From positions 3,313 to 67,312 of the forward strand of contig JAYVEP010000211.1 in NCBI GenBank assembly GCA_043749225.1: a stretch of DNA of 64,000 nucleotides. The letters run 5' to 3'. The DNA is from JANXUC01 sp043749225 (GTDB taxonomy: Bacteria; Acidobacteriota; Terriglobia; Terriglobales; Acidobacteriaceae). Of this stretch, positions 1 through 8,910 are shown in pieces. Made by a program: the position numbers and the translations under genes. The notes under the pieces were generated by a model. That model was not told the DNA's origin, made no database searches, and saw only the letters and a list, made by a program, of their open reading frames with translations. The number at the start of each line of letters is the position of its first letter. Position 1 is the first letter of the stretch.

Positions 1-944
1 ACCAGTTCCGGCGTCCCCTCCAAAATCCACAGCAAATCGTGCAAGAGAGAATACAAGGTCCTTAGAAGCTGAGCTGTCTTGTTCCGACCATCCGCCCCTG
101 CCCTGTACGTCTCCGTAATCTTGAACAAGGCAGTATGGTCCGACCCCTCCAGTGCCGACCCCAGCACCGCCATCGCATGGGCCCGAGCCGCCGTGTACCC
201 CGCCAAATCAAATGTCCGCGCCTTACCCACCGCCCCGCCCGAAAGCCTTGCCACTAGAATCCTCTGCGCCGGAGTCCAATCCGGCTTTACCGCCGCCAGG
301 TCCTTCTCAATCTCCAACCTGTCCAGCGGAGCCAGCGCAAACTGCACACACCGCGACCGAATCGTCGGCAACAGCGCCCCTGGATTCTCCGCCAGCAAAA
401 ACAACGTCGCAAAATCCGGAGGCTCCTCCAATACCTTCAGCAACGAATTCGCCGCTTCCTTCATAAACGCCGAGCTCGGAAAGATGTACACCCTCTCCTT
501 CGCCTCCGCCGGACGATAATAGATATTCGCAATCACACTGCGAACTTGATCCACCTTCACCAACATCTGCGGAGGATCCGGCGGCACCACCAGCACATCC
601 GGATGCGTCTGCACCAGAATCCTGGTCTCCTTCTTATCCGTCTCCCTTAGCCCCTCTCGCGCCTCCACTGCCTCCGCGAACCGCGCATCCAAATCCGCCG
701 CCAGCCCAATACGCGAGCAGTTTGCACAAGTCCCACAAAAATCCGGCAAGCCATCGGGAGATTCCGACCCCGACGCCGCGGGTTCCTGGCAATTCATCGC
801 CCGCGCCAACATCAATGCCAACGTGTACTTTCCCGACCCTTCCGGCCCCGTCAGAATCACGCCGTGCGGAAACCTCTCGCGCCCCAGCGCCTCCCGCAGC
901 CGCCACACCACATCCGAATTCCCATGAAAATCAGAAAAAGACAT
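1..944 (-). CDS. holB: DNA polymerase III subunit delta' (5' part; runs off left edge)
   Basis: Clamp-loader subunit that helps load the sliding clamp at the replication fork. The frame is open from the ATG at 944 to the window edge (314 codons, no stop seen), so the C-terminus is missing. A Walker A motif GPEGSGK lies at residues 33-39. A four-cysteine zinc module follows (C52, then C70-x2-C73-x2-C76), which is the arrangement typical of delta' and DnaX proteins. Further on, the segment LLKVLEEPP matches the conserved sensor/arginine-finger region of the family. An AGGAG Shine-Dalgarno sequence lies just before the ATG, fixing the start. In delta' the Walker motif is often non-functional; here its lysine is retained. 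The identification is firm; DnaX is less likely because of the short spacing and the starting sequence. Confidence 0.9.
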   Translation of the reverse strand, partial: MSFSDFHGNSDVVWRLREALGRERFPHGVILTGPEGSGKYTLALMLARAMNCQEPAASGSESPDGLPDFCGTCANCSRIGLAADLDARFAEAVEAREGLRETDKKETRILVQTHPDVLVVPPDPPQMLVKVDQVRSVIANIYYRPAEAKERVYIFPSSAFMKEAANSLLKVLEEPPDFATLFLLAENPGALLPTIRSRCVQFALAPLDRLEIEKDLAAVKPDWTPAQRILVARLSGGAVGKARTFDLAGYTAARAHAMAVLGSALEGSDHTALFKITETYRAGADGRNKTAQLLRTLYSLLHDLLWILEGTPEL

Positions 945-975
945 TCCACTCCTAAAGCTCTCACCTAGCGTACTC

Positions 976-1008
976 ACGTAGCGACAGGCGCCTCGCCTGT
1001 CAGCTCTT
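976..1008 (+). repeat. Dispersed intergenic repeat, family B
   Basis: The segment contains ACAGGCGCCTCGCCTGT, a near-palindrome, preceded by ACGTAGCG. Related copies with the same core (GTAG-C-CAGGNGCCTCGCC) lie at 4401-4435 and 48737-48770, and a diverged inverted copy lies at 18160-18201. All are intergenic. The function is unknown; the inverted symmetry suggests a REP-like hairpin. Confidence 0.6.
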
Positions 1009-1072
1009 AGCCGTCAATCTCACCCATAATCCTGCGTCAGCCCCCCAAGGTCACCTTCGACCCAAAGCTTCC

Positions 1073-1100
1073 CAGTGAACCTCAGTGTCCTCTGTGGTCC
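1073..1100. repeat. Dispersed intergenic repeat, family D
   Basis: The sequence CCTCAGTGTCCTCTGTGGTC resembles segments at 2798-2830 (CCTCCGTTTCCTCTGTGGTT) and 52345-52368 (CCTCCGTGCTCTCCGCGGTT). The shared pattern is CCTCNGTNTCCTCTGTGGT. All three lie between genes. No function can be assigned. Confidence 0.5.
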
Positions 1101-1103
1101 AAA

Positions 1104-2752
1104 CTACTGCGCTCCCAGCGCATGTTCCACAATCGTCAGCGGAGCCACATGCTCCGGCTTCACATACTCATTCACCAAGAGCCGCTGTCCGTCCCGCGTC
1201 ACATCGTAAGTAAACAAATCCGTAGACGAGATCGGAGCCCGCCCCCGCACCTGGAACAGCGCCGCAGGCGTCCCCGATGAAAACGTTCCGCTGGCGTCCA
1301 CCGGCACCGTCATCAACATTCCCGTCGGCGACAAATAATAAATTTCTTTGCCATCGCCCCGCCACCGCGGTTCGCTGCCACCGCCGCGCGAGATCTGCCA
1401 CTTGCCCGCCGCCCCCGGAAACGTCGTCACATAAATCTCCCACGCCCCCGACTCATTCGACGCGTACGCCACCCACTTACCATCGCCAGATATCTGCCCG
1501 TTCGACTCGCTCGTTTCTCCCGAAAGAAACCGCTTCGACTCCCCGCTGGCAATCGTGACCAAAACCAATTCCGAGCTCCGAGTGCTCGTCTGCAAAGAGC
1601 ACAGCAGTTCCTTGTCATCCACGGACCACGAGTTCGGAATCAGATCGTTATCTTCCGACGCGGCAAGATTCTTCATGTCGCTTCTCAGGCGCGCAATCGA
1701 CTTTGCCGGCTCCAACCCGCTCGCCTTCTTCAAGTCTACAGACACCGCTCCCGTCGCATTGGAGCGAAACGCGATCACGCTCCCATCCCTCGACCACACC
1801 GGATCCGTCTGCTCGTAAGGCTCAAACGTAAAGCGCGTACTCGTAGACTTTTTCAGATCCTCAATCCACACATCAAGGTTGTTCGATTTCAAGTCCGTGA
1901 TGTCCAGTGCCACCCTCACCCCATCGGGAGAGAGATTTGGATTCGTCAGCACTCCCACTTCGCCAACGTGTCCCTCCGCTTTGCCCGCCTCGTTGTACCA
2001 GGTCAAACGAGATTGCGAACCTGCCGCGCCCTGGTTGTATATCAAGGTTCCGTTCTCGGCCACCGCAAATGCACCCCAATACACCGATGGCTGGTAACCG
2101 ATCGAATCCGCGATCACCCTTACATCCCCCGATAAACTGCCCTTGCCCGTATCCAGCGCCGCCGCCCTCAGTGCCTTCTTGTCGTCTACATAAAAAAGAT
2201 AACCCGTCGCATATCCCGGATTCGACCGCGTCAAAACCAGAAACTTGTATTCATCTCCCGCAAGCGAGGTCAAATACATGCCCGTATCATCGTTCTGCTG
2301 ATTCCCAAACCTCGCCTGCAGCACCAGAAAGTGTTCTCCGTCCGGAAGAAAATGCGGCCAACGATGCGAGGTTTCCTTGCTCAGCCATTTCCCCGTGCGC
2401 CGCCGCCAGCCCCTGCGCAATCTGCACCCCATAGTCGATTACTTTCCTCTGCGGCAGCGCCCCGCGATCCAGCACCGCGCGCAAACTCTCCCCTTCCAGT
2501 AGTTCCGATACAAGAAAGGGCACATCGTGACTCTCGCCTACGTCATAAATCGCCAAAATATTAGGATGATTTAACGCAGCAACAGCCCGCGATTCCTGCT
2601 CAAAGCGGTGCAGCCGCTCACTATCCGCGGCAAAAGACTCTGGCAGAATCTTTAACGCCACATCGCGTCCCAACCGGGTACCGCGCGCGATACACTTCCC
2701 CCATACCGCCCGCTCCCAGCGGCGATTGGATCTCATACGGACCAAGTTTCAT
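1104..2752 (-). pseudogene. Decayed Ser/Thr protein kinase with PD40 beta-propeller
   Basis: The N-terminus (from ATG 2752) begins MKLGPYEI followed by the glycine loop GAGGMGEVYRAR, typical of bacterial Hanks-type kinases. A first frame change near 2690-2700 is needed to continue into the segment with the catalytic lysine (VALKILPE) and HPNILAIYDVGE. At about 2400 the kinase stops just after GLAAAH, before the expected HRDLKPEN catalytic loop, and the sequence jumps in another frame into a C-terminal propeller (HRWPHFLPDGEHFL and later NLSPDG, WSRDG and SGDGKW repeats). The catalytic loop, the activation segment, the usual transmembrane helix and the first propeller blades are missing. The C-terminal reading frame of about 430 codons is still open, so the deletion may be fairly recent. 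A functional kinase is excluded; a residual secreted or cytoplasmic propeller peptide is unlikely. Confidence 0.8.
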
Positions 2753-2797
2753 CCCAGCGCTAAGGGCCATAAGAGCGCTGATTATACAGCCCCACGT

Positions 2798-2830
2798 TCT
2801 CCTCTGCGTACCTCCGTTTCCTCTGTGGTT
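2798..2830. repeat. Dispersed intergenic repeat, family D
   Basis: CCTCTGCGTACCTCCGTTTCCTCTGTGGTT is a second copy of the pattern described for 1073-1100. The two copies flank the kinase pseudogene, one beyond each end, about 1.7 kb apart in the same orientation. Confidence 0.5.
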
Positions 2831-2958
2831 GAGCCTTTTGCTCTCTCTCCCTCTCTCAAATACGACAAAAAGATTACGCACTTCCCTTGACCCACGATCA
2901 CGCATGCAGCAAAAGTAGTAAGAGAAATTTGTTGCCCAAAAACTTACCGGGAGATGCA

Positions 2959-3834
2959 GTGCGCAACTTCTTCTACTTTCTCTTAATATCCGTGGTGTCC
3001 GTCTTGCCCCTCCTCGCCCACGCCCAGGAGTCCCCCTACTTCGTCACTTACGACCACCATCTCGAAGAGCCAGGCAATCTCGAATTCGCGCCCTCCGTCA
3101 CTCTTCGTGTTCCGCGCGCAGGTGAGCGCTTCGTCTTCGCTCCTTACGCCGAACTCGAATACGGCGTCACCGCCCGCTGGACCACCGAACTCTATATCGA
3201 AGGCCAATCCACCGCCGGAGATAGCGCCGTCTTCACCGGCTGGCGGATCGAAAATCGTTTCCGCCCGCTCAAACGCGAGCACCGGATCAATCCCGTCCTC
3301 TATTTCGAATTCGAAGACATCAACGAAGCCAGCCGTATTTCAAAAGAAGTCGTCGGCCATTCCCTCGACATCGGCGGGCGCAACGACGAACTCAGTCGAA
3401 CTCATGCCCACGAAATTGAAACAAAATTTATCTTCTCTTCCACCTTAAAAGATTGGAACATCTCCGAGAACTTCATCTTTGAAAAGAATCTCTCGAAAGA
3501 CGAAGGCATTGAATTCGGCTATGCTTTCGGCGCCTATCACCCGCTTGGCACGCTAGCTTCCGCCAATAACTGCCGCTTTTGTCGTGAAAACTTTACCGCT
3601 GGCGCCGAACTCTACGGAGGCCTCGGCAGCAGTCAGAACTTCGGTTTCAAAGACACAGCCAGCTACTTCGCGCCAGTCGTAGCATGGCAATTCAGCGACA
3701 ACGTAACTTTCCGTTTCTCTCCAGCCATCGGTCTAACCCACGGCAGCAACCCAGCCCTGTTCCGATTCAGCACCAGCTACGAAGTCAAGAATGTTCGCCA
3801 AAAATTGTCCCACCTCTTCGGAGGCCACCAGTGA
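2959..3834 (+). CDS. Secreted, probably outer-membrane, protein of unknown function
   Basis: The most likely start is GTG 2959: it has GGGAGA upstream and directly precedes a signal peptide (VRNFFYFLLISVVSVLPLLA, then HAQ). An ATG in frame at 2887 would give a 24-residue extension with no signal character. The mature part (about 270 residues) is rich in alternating aromatic and polar residues, with many short Y/F-x-x-E/R strands, and ends in a Phe/Tyr-rich strand region, which suggests a beta-barrel. A CRFC motif lies near residue 215. The gene overlaps the following cytochrome c gene by four bases (GTGA), so the two are probably translationally coupled. One could guess a role in electron transfer across the envelope from this pairing, but nothing in the sequence proves it. 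Confidence 0.75.
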   Translation: MRNFFYFLLISVVSVLPLLAHAQESPYFVTYDHHLEEPGNLEFAPSVTLRVPRAGERFVFAPYAELEYGVTARWTTELYIEGQSTAGDSAVFTGWRIENRFRPLKREHRINPVLYFEFEDINEASRISKEVVGHSLDIGGRNDELSRTHAHEIETKFIFSSTLKDWNISENFIFEKNLSKDEGIEFGYAFGAYHPLGTLASANNCRFCRENFTAGAELYGGLGSSQNFGFKDTASYFAPVVAWQFSDNVTFRFSPAIGLTHGSNPALFRFSTSYEVKNVRQKLSHLFGGHQ

Positions 3835-4322
3835 GGTCTCTATCAGAAATAAATTTCGCTAGCTCTTCAAATTACAAAATTACAAAATACAAAATTACAC
3901 ATGCTCCCCCTTTGTCATTCCGACGGGCTTCAGCCCTGAGGAATCTGCTTTTCGGCTGTGCGACACTCCTCTGTATCCACGCCGCCGCCCAAAACACCAC
4001 CTACAAACAAGACCCAACCTGGCACGCCCCAGACCAGGCCAGCGCCCGCAAAAATCCTCTCGTCGAAAACAAAAACGCCGCAGCAGGCGGCGCAAAACTC
4101 TTCCACCGTCACTGCGCCGAATGCCACGGCCCCACCGGCACAGGCCTCAAGAAAGCCGCGAACTTGACCATGGATGCTGTCCAGTCACAAACCGCCGGCA
4201 CTCTCTTCTGGAAAATCACCAACGGCAATCCCGATCGCGGCATGCCATCTTTCAGCCAGATCCCCGAACTCCAACGCTGGCAACTAGTCCTCCACCTCCG
4301 CGCCCTCAGGCCCACCCAATAA
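3831..4322 (+). CDS. Exported mono-heme cytochrome c
   Basis: Small class I-like cytochrome c, 163 residues if started at GTG 3831. The heme attachment site CAECH is at residues 95-99 and a plausible axial methionine (RGMPSF) is at about 138. A hydrophobic segment (NLLFGCATLLCIHAAA) at about residues 40-55 looks like the export signal, which is far from the N-terminus. The reason is visible: codons for the first 40 residues run through an AT-rich tract and a copy of the dispersed repeat A (3913-3952), and the repeat supplies the bases encoding RNLLF of the signal. GTG 3831 overlaps the stop of the previous gene (GTGA). The ATG at 3901 is out of frame. Whether this long N-terminus is really translated is uncertain; the cytochrome domain itself is certain. 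Confidence 0.8.
   Translation: MRSLSEINFASSSNYKITKYKITHAPPLSFRRASALRNLLFGCATLLCIHAAAQNTTYKQDPTWHAPDQASARKNPLVENKNAAAGGAKLFHRHCAECHGPTGTGLKKAANLTMDAVQSQTAGTLFWKITNGNPDRGMPSFSQIPELQRWQLVLHLRALRPTQ
3913..3952 (+). repeat. Dispersed repeat, family A, inside a coding sequence
   Basis: TGTCATTCCGACGGGCTTCAG and the following CCCTGAGGAATCTGCTTTT match copies at 22008-22049 (+), 28521-28555 (-) and 45549-45585 (+). The common pattern is TGTCATTCCGA-n-CTT-n-GAGGAATCTGCTT. The copy here is preceded by a run of AATTAC/AAATAC units; the copy at 45549 is likewise preceded by a GTAATTT-rich run. Three copies are intergenic; this one overlaps the start of the cytochrome gene. Confidence 0.65.
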
Positions 4323-5093
4323 ATGCCCGCGCGAGCAGCAAGAATGTCGTTTTCATCCAGCGTGGTGACGGAACTATGCTCGTCGGATCAGTCAAAATCG
4401 CGTAGCCACAGGTGCCTCGCCTGGGCGTGCTCTTCTGAAACTATGCGCCGGCGGAAGGCGAGCATTCCTGCTCGTCGCTCTTGACGTTGATTCATATCGG
4501 GCGCGACGTCAGTCGTGCCATCAAAGCCCCAAAAAGATAGGCTCTAAAACCGTGAGGCAAGTCCGGTTCTTACCTCGTGAAACTCTCTGTCCCGCGTGTT
4601 GATGACGGTAGGATTGAATGTTCCCGCGGATTGGAACCCGTCGCCGCGCGGAGAGAGGATGGGATTGGGAGAAACGCGGTTCCATTGGCCAAAAGGTGGA
4701 GTGAACTGTGCTGTGGCAAAAGGATCGAGAGCTAGGAGGGGGCCAGAGGCAGAACTAAGATTGAAGTTATCTGCGGTACCCCGGAATGGACCCGGGCCGA
4801 GTTTCTAGTGCGTGCTGCGGATTCTCTCATGGCGCCTCTCGCAAATGAACGGACTCTTGCTACTGACGGGACCCGTGAATGAAGACTGCATCATATACCC
4901 GCAAGGTTCCCAAAAGGGGCAGTGATGGGACCAGAGCTCGCTCCGCAGTATTTCGGTTGTTCCTGACCCCGTGTTAGCATCGCTGCTCTCTTTTTTGTCT
5001 TACCTAACAGTACCAACCATCAGAACTGCGCTTCGAAGGCCGATTTCCGGGCTGACATGTGTAGCTGAGACTCGACGAAGGTGGCTTACCGCT
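4323..5093. other. 771-base gap with dispersed repeats
   Basis: The gap holds a family B repeat (4401-4435), a 16-base sequence GCATTCCTGCTCGTCG (4462-4477) that recurs exactly at 54734-54749, and the remnant frame described at 4544-4804. The rest (4810-5093) shows no convincing gene, RNA or terminator. Confidence 0.55.
4544..4804 (-). pseudogene. Possible 3' remnant of an outer-membrane receptor gene
   Basis: This is a frame of 86 codons, open between stops at 4805-4807 and 4544-4546, with no usable start codon. The peptide contains FNLSSASGP, LDPFATAQFTPPF, SPNPILSPRGDG and FNPTVINTRDREF, and ends in Ala-Ser-Arg-Phe. A final Phe and an N-T-R-[ED]-R-E-F strand near the end resemble the C-termini of TonB-dependent-receptor-like proteins common in Acidobacteria. 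This is a judgement by eye on a short stretch; the frame could be chance. Confidence 0.35.
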
Positions 5094-6522
5094 ATGAAAA
5101 AGATCGTTCTTACAGCCGCACTGTGGATTACCTTGTGTGCAACAGTAGTAGCTCAAACCGTTCAACCCCTCGTACACCAGCCGCCGAATGGCGCGGGCAT
5201 CGCATTTCTTCTCACTGATGGCACGGTTCTTGCGCAGGGGAACCTCAGTTCTGACTGGTGGAAGCTCACTCCTGACAACAAGGGTAGCTACGTGAACGGC
5301 ACCTGGGCGCAGATGGCCAGCCTGCCCTCCGGGTATGCTCCCCGATGCTTTTTCGTCGGCTGTCCTTGCGGATGGGCGGCTCGTTATCACAGGCGGCGAG
5401 TATAACAACGGAAACTTTCTGCTGACGAATTTGGGTGCGATTTACGATCCCAAGACAAATAAGTGGACTCCTCTAAAACCTCCCACGGGTTGGAAGACGA
5501 TTGGAGATTCGCCGTCGTCAGTGCTGCCCGATGGCTCGTTTATCGTCGGGCAGAAAGTGACGAAGTCGGTGGCGCAGCTGGATCCTAAGACGCTGACCTG
5601 GAAGGTATTGCCTTCGACGGGGAAGAACCACTTCAATTCGGAAGAGGGTTGGACATTGATGCCGAATGGATCAATTCTGACGGCAGACGTGAAGAACGCT
5701 CCGAATTCCGAATTCTTTAATCCTGCAACCGCGAAATGGACCTCGGCAGGGAGCACGATTGTTGATCTTCATTCGCCGACCCCGATTGTCGGATGTATCC
5801 CCTATCCGGGTGGCTACTACTATCCGCCGGGAGAAATCGGGGCTCAGATTTTGCGCCCAGACGGCACTGTTTTCGTGGCTGGAGGCACGCCAAAGGGCGG
5901 CTCTTCGGGACACACTTCCGTCTATCATCCCAGCACGAAGACATGGGTGGTTGGGCCGAATTTTCCGACGGGCGATGATGCGGGCGATACCAGTGCTGTT
6001 CTGTTGCCGAGTGGAAATGTTCTAGTGGGCGGCAACTCCGGAACGGTTTACGAGTTTGATGGAGTCAATCTGAAAGCAACTGGTAGCGGTGTCGGCGGTC
6101 CGGTGCTGATTCTTCCCACCGGGCAGGCTCTTTTGGAGGGCTTCAGTCTAGCCGTCTACAACGCGAAGGGAATCGCGCAGGCTGCCTGGAAGCCGGTCAT
6201 CAAGACCGCTCCTTCGGCTGTGACCCACGGGATGACCTACACCATTTCCGGCACGCAGTTGAATGGCCTGTCGCAGGCGGCGGGATTTGGCGATGAATTT
6301 GAAACGGCGACCAACTACCCGCTGGTTCGAATCACGAACAAGAGCAGCAATCATGTCTTTTACGCCCGGACGCATGATCACACTTCGATGGGCGTTGCAA
6401 CAGGCAGTACGATTGTGTCGACCAGCTTCGATGTTCCGGTTGGGATAGAGACTGGTTTGGCGACGCTGGTGGTGGTTGCGAACGGCATTGCTTCGGCGCC
6501 AAAGAACATTACGGTGAACTAA
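5094..6522 (+). pseudogene. Secreted galactose-oxidase/Kelch-like protein, one-base frameshift
   Basis: The start at ATG 5094 gives a clear signal peptide (MKKIVLTAALWITLCATVVA, cleavage near AQT). The first frame breaks after SLPSGYAP; the second frame picks up at DAFSSAVLADGR and continues to 6522. Removing one C from the CCCC run at 5340-5343 joins the two exactly. The rest shows repeated Kelch-type blades (e.g. GRLVITGGEYN, DGTVFVAGGTPKGG, SGNVLVGGN) and a C-terminal Ig-like domain ending in VVVANGIASAPKNITV, as in bacterial galactose-oxidase-like secreted proteins. It has the four-base homopolymer typical of sequencing or slippage errors, so the gene may be intact in the organism. No catalytic Cys-Tyr pair was confirmed, so an oxidase reaction is not claimed. 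Confidence 0.8.
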
Positions 6523-6544
6523 AGATCAAAATGTTTCTTCTGGG

Positions 6545-6577
6545 AGCGCGCCCGGGCTAAGGCTCGGGCGCTTTTTT
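6545..6577 (+). terminator. Rho-independent terminator
   Basis: AGCG(CG)CCCGGGC, loop TAAG, then GCTCGGGCGCT and TTTTTT form a GC-rich hairpin (two-base bulge) with a T-run. It lies 23 bases after the stop of the Kelch gene and just before the convergent stop at 6589. Confidence 0.85.
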
Positions 6578-6588
6578 GTGCGTGCTGG

Positions 6589-7344
6589 CTAGCTGCCCAG
6601 CTTCTGTGCCCAACCGGCAAAGGCATGCCAAGCAGCGGTCTGTCCTATGGGCACCCGAGTCCACTGCACCACGATGAGGAAAGCACAGGCCCAGATCGTG
6701 GCGCGATGGATTTTGTGCGTAAACCATAAGTCGTAGGCCGCCAACAGAAGAAGAAAAACATAGGTGAGCAGCGTCGCCGCAATGGGTTTGCCGTGGAGCA
6801 TGGCGAAGGGCCAGCGGGCTATGTCAGCGATCATGAGGCCCGTGGTGGCAACCAGGATGATACGTTTGTGCGCCGCCGGATTAAACCGCGCGCAGAAGGC
6901 CGAAAAAACGAGCACAGAAAAAATCAGCATGTCGCCAATCGGGATCACGTAGAAAGTCCTGGGATCGAGGCCCGGAGGGCTGCTTCCGCGGCTGAGCGCG
7001 TTGGTCGCTGCCAGGATTCCAAGTACAACCATGAGACATGCCAAGAGGAAGCCCGCAATGCCGAGGCGGCGGTGAATATCTACGCGACCAGCAGAGACCA
7101 GAGCAGTCTGTGCCAGCAGAAGAAGAATCCAGGCTGAAAATACGGCTCCGTGGAAGTGAATGATAGGGCTGGGTAGTGGTGCGTGGAATACTCCCGCCAG
7201 GTAGTAGGTATGGGCAAAGCCAACGAAGACGGTGACCAGAACCAGCAGGGCCATTGCAGAGAAGAAGAAATGATCGTAACGCCGGCCCGAAAGGCCAGTG
7301 TAGGCTTTCATGGCATTGCCTGCTTCCGCGGTCGCAGTCGACAT
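6589..7344 (-). CDS. Polytopic membrane protein, DUF2306-like
   Basis: The start is set at ATG 7344 (MSTATAEAG), because GGGAGG lies five bases before it; an in-frame TTG at 7356 has no such site. The protein has about 251 residues with seven or eight hydrophobic segments. The motif IHFHGAVFSAW followed by a second helix and VDIHRRLGIAGF resembles the HRRLG-containing DUF2306-type membrane proteins, in which histidines lie at helix ends. No enzymatic function is known to me. It is divergent from the radical SAM gene, and the 228-base region between them holds a CRP-type palindrome, so the two may be co-regulated. Histidines at helix ends could bind heme, which would fit its neighbours, but this is inference. 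Confidence 0.7.
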   Translation of the reverse strand: MSTATAEAGNAMKAYTGLSGRRYDHFFFSAMALLVLVTVFVGFAHTYYLAGVFHAPLPSPIIHFHGAVFSAWILLLLAQTALVSAGRVDIHRRLGIAGFLLACLMVVLGILAATNALSRGSSPPGLDPRTFYVIPIGDMLIFSVLVFSAFCARFNPAAHKRIILVATTGLMIADIARWPFAMLHGKPIAATLLTYVFLLLLAAYDLWFTHKIHRATIWACAFLIVVQWTRVPIGQTAAWHAFAGWAQKLGS

Positions 7345-7474
7345 GGCACCTCCCAATTGTTACAGATATGGTGCGAATTCCCGGTGGTTGCGGAAGAGAG
7401 CTGCGATCTCTCGTTGGCGCGGTTCGGGAGGTAATTTCTCTAAATGCCGTCTCGCCCAGGCTGCGAAGTGGTTC

Positions 7475-7492
7475 TTGTGATCTCCATCACAA
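7475..7492. promoter_or_regulatory. Perfect CRP/FNR-family type palindrome
   Basis: TTGTGATCTCCATCACAA consists of 7-base arms TTGTGAT and ATCACAA around CTCC. It fits the TGTGA-N6-TCACA consensus of CRP-like regulators and is less like the FNR site TTGAT-N4-ATCAA. It is 80 bases upstream of the radical SAM start (7573) and 130 bases upstream of the divergent gene. The regulator is not in this window. Confidence 0.65.
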
Positions 7493-7572
7493 TGGGCCGT
7501 GGTCGCTGTCACGGCTGGGCTTCCGACTCATGGTGAGAATGGTCTCTAGCGTTGCAAAGAAAGAGGTTCCTG

Positions 7573-8874
7573 ATGGAGATCGCCGGTCACACCTTCGCTG
7601 AAAAGTTCATCCCCCGCTTAGTTTTCTGGGAAACAACGAAGGGTTGCAATCTGCGCTGCGTGCATTGTCGCGCTACCGCGACGGAGCTGAGCTCGCCGAC
7701 CGATCTTTCGACAGCGCAGTCGCTGGAGGTGATTGACCAGATTGCGGGGATGGCAAAGCCGATCCTTGTTTTCAGTGGCGGTGAGCCGCTGTTTCGGGCA
7801 GACATCTTCCAACTGGCGCGCTATGCAACCGAGAAGGGATTGCTGGTAGCCCTGGCGACCAACGGGACGCTGGTAACGAAGGAGGTTGCGCGAATGATCT
7901 GCGATTCCGGCGTGCAGCGAGTTGCGATTAGCTTGGATGGCGCCGATTCGCGCACGCATGACAGTTTCCGAGGAATTCCCGGAGCCTTTGACGCGGCGGT
8001 GCAGGGATTGCGCAACCTGCAAGAGCTGGGCATGTCGACGCAGATTAACATGACGATTGCCCGGCATAATGCTCGGCAGTTGCCGCAGGTGCTGGCGCTA
8101 GCTCGCAGATTGGGCGCCGATGCGCTGCATACATTCTTACTGGTGCCGGTGGGATGCGGAGTCAACATTGCCGCCGACCAGATGGTTCCACCCGCCGAGT
8201 ACGAAGAAATGCTGAATTGGTTCTACGACCAGTCCAAGGTGGGCGGAATTGAATTGAAAGCGACATGTGCACCGCACTATTACCGCGTGTTGCGACAGCG
8301 GCGGGCGGAGGAGCAACCTTCAGCGCTGGCGGCTGCCGAGGCTCAGCACGCGGCTGCAAACGGTGATCACGCCGCGCACGGGCACCCGTCGCACGGCGGG
8401 CACCTGTCACACATTGGCCCAACCGACATGACCATGCCGGGATCAACGGGGATCGCGTTCACGCCCAATCTGGCGGACCACAAACCGGCGCACACCGCCG
8501 CCATGAGCGCTACGACAAAAGGTTGCTTGGCCGGGAGCGCGGTCTGCTTCATTTCGCATCAGGGAGAAGTGTATCCCTGTGGCTACCTGCCCGTGCTGGC
8601 TGGCGATTTACGGAAGACTCCGTTTGCGGAAATCTGGCGGGATGCTCCGGTCTTTAATACACTCCGCGATACTTCAAATCTGGAAGGCAAGTGTGGATAT
8701 TGCGAATTCAAGAATGTGTGTATGGGCTGCCGCGCCCGCGCCTTTGCTGCCACGGGAAACTACCTGAGTGAGGAACCTTTCTGTGTTTACGAACCGCACA
8801 CCACGGATCGGGTTAAGAAAGACCGCGCGGCGGTGAGCCGGGTAGAGCATTCCAAGCTTACGGTGCTGCAATAG
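7573..8874 (+). CDS. Radical SAM/SPASM protein of the AhbD/NirJ (heme synthesis) type
   Basis: The start at ATG 7573 has AGAGG seven bases before it and is preferred over the ATG at 7552. The protein has 433 residues. The radical SAM cluster motif C25-x3-C29-x2-C32 lies in KGCNLRCVHCRA, followed by FSGGEPLFR. The C-terminal SPASM region has GCLAGSAVCFISHQGEVYPCGY and a cysteine-rich end (KCGYCEFKNVCMGCRARAF, then EEPFCVYEP), which would hold additional Fe-S clusters. This pattern, especially GCRARAFAATGNYLSEEPFC, is that of the heme b/heme d1 branch enzymes AhbC, AhbD and NirJ; I cannot say which. Odd feature: an insert at about residues 259-310 is rich in His and Met (e.g. HAAHGHPSHGGHLSHI) just before the SPASM region. 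The YwiC-like gene follows 36 bases later, probably in the same operon. Confidence 0.8.
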   Translation: MEIAGHTFAEKFIPRLVFWETTKGCNLRCVHCRATATELSSPTDLSTAQSLEVIDQIAGMAKPILVFSGGEPLFRADIFQLARYATEKGLLVALATNGTLVTKEVARMICDSGVQRVAISLDGADSRTHDSFRGIPGAFDAAVQGLRNLQELGMSTQINMTIARHNARQLPQVLALARRLGADALHTFLLVPVGCGVNIAADQMVPPAEYEEMLNWFYDQSKVGGIELKATCAPHYYRVLRQRRAEEQPSALAAAEAQHAAANGDHAAHGHPSHGGHLSHIGPTDMTMPGSTGIAFTPNLADHKPAHTAAMSATTKGCLAGSAVCFISHQGEVYPCGYLPVLAGDLRKTPFAEIWRDAPVFNTLRDTSNLEGKCGYCEFKNVCMGCRARAFAATGNYLSEEPFCVYEPHTTDRVKKDRAAVSRVEHSKLTVLQ

Positions 8875-8910
8875 CTACTGCACCCAGCAATCAGAATGGA
8901 GCATTTCAAG

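Noticed and set aside
3901..3903. ATG as start of the cytochrome c gene
   Set aside because: It is out of frame with the CAECH domain.
4596..4808. 70-codon plus-strand open frame in the gap before the Kelch gene
   Set aside because: Antisense to the better-looking remnant frame at 4544-4804 and rich in Arg/Gly with no domain.
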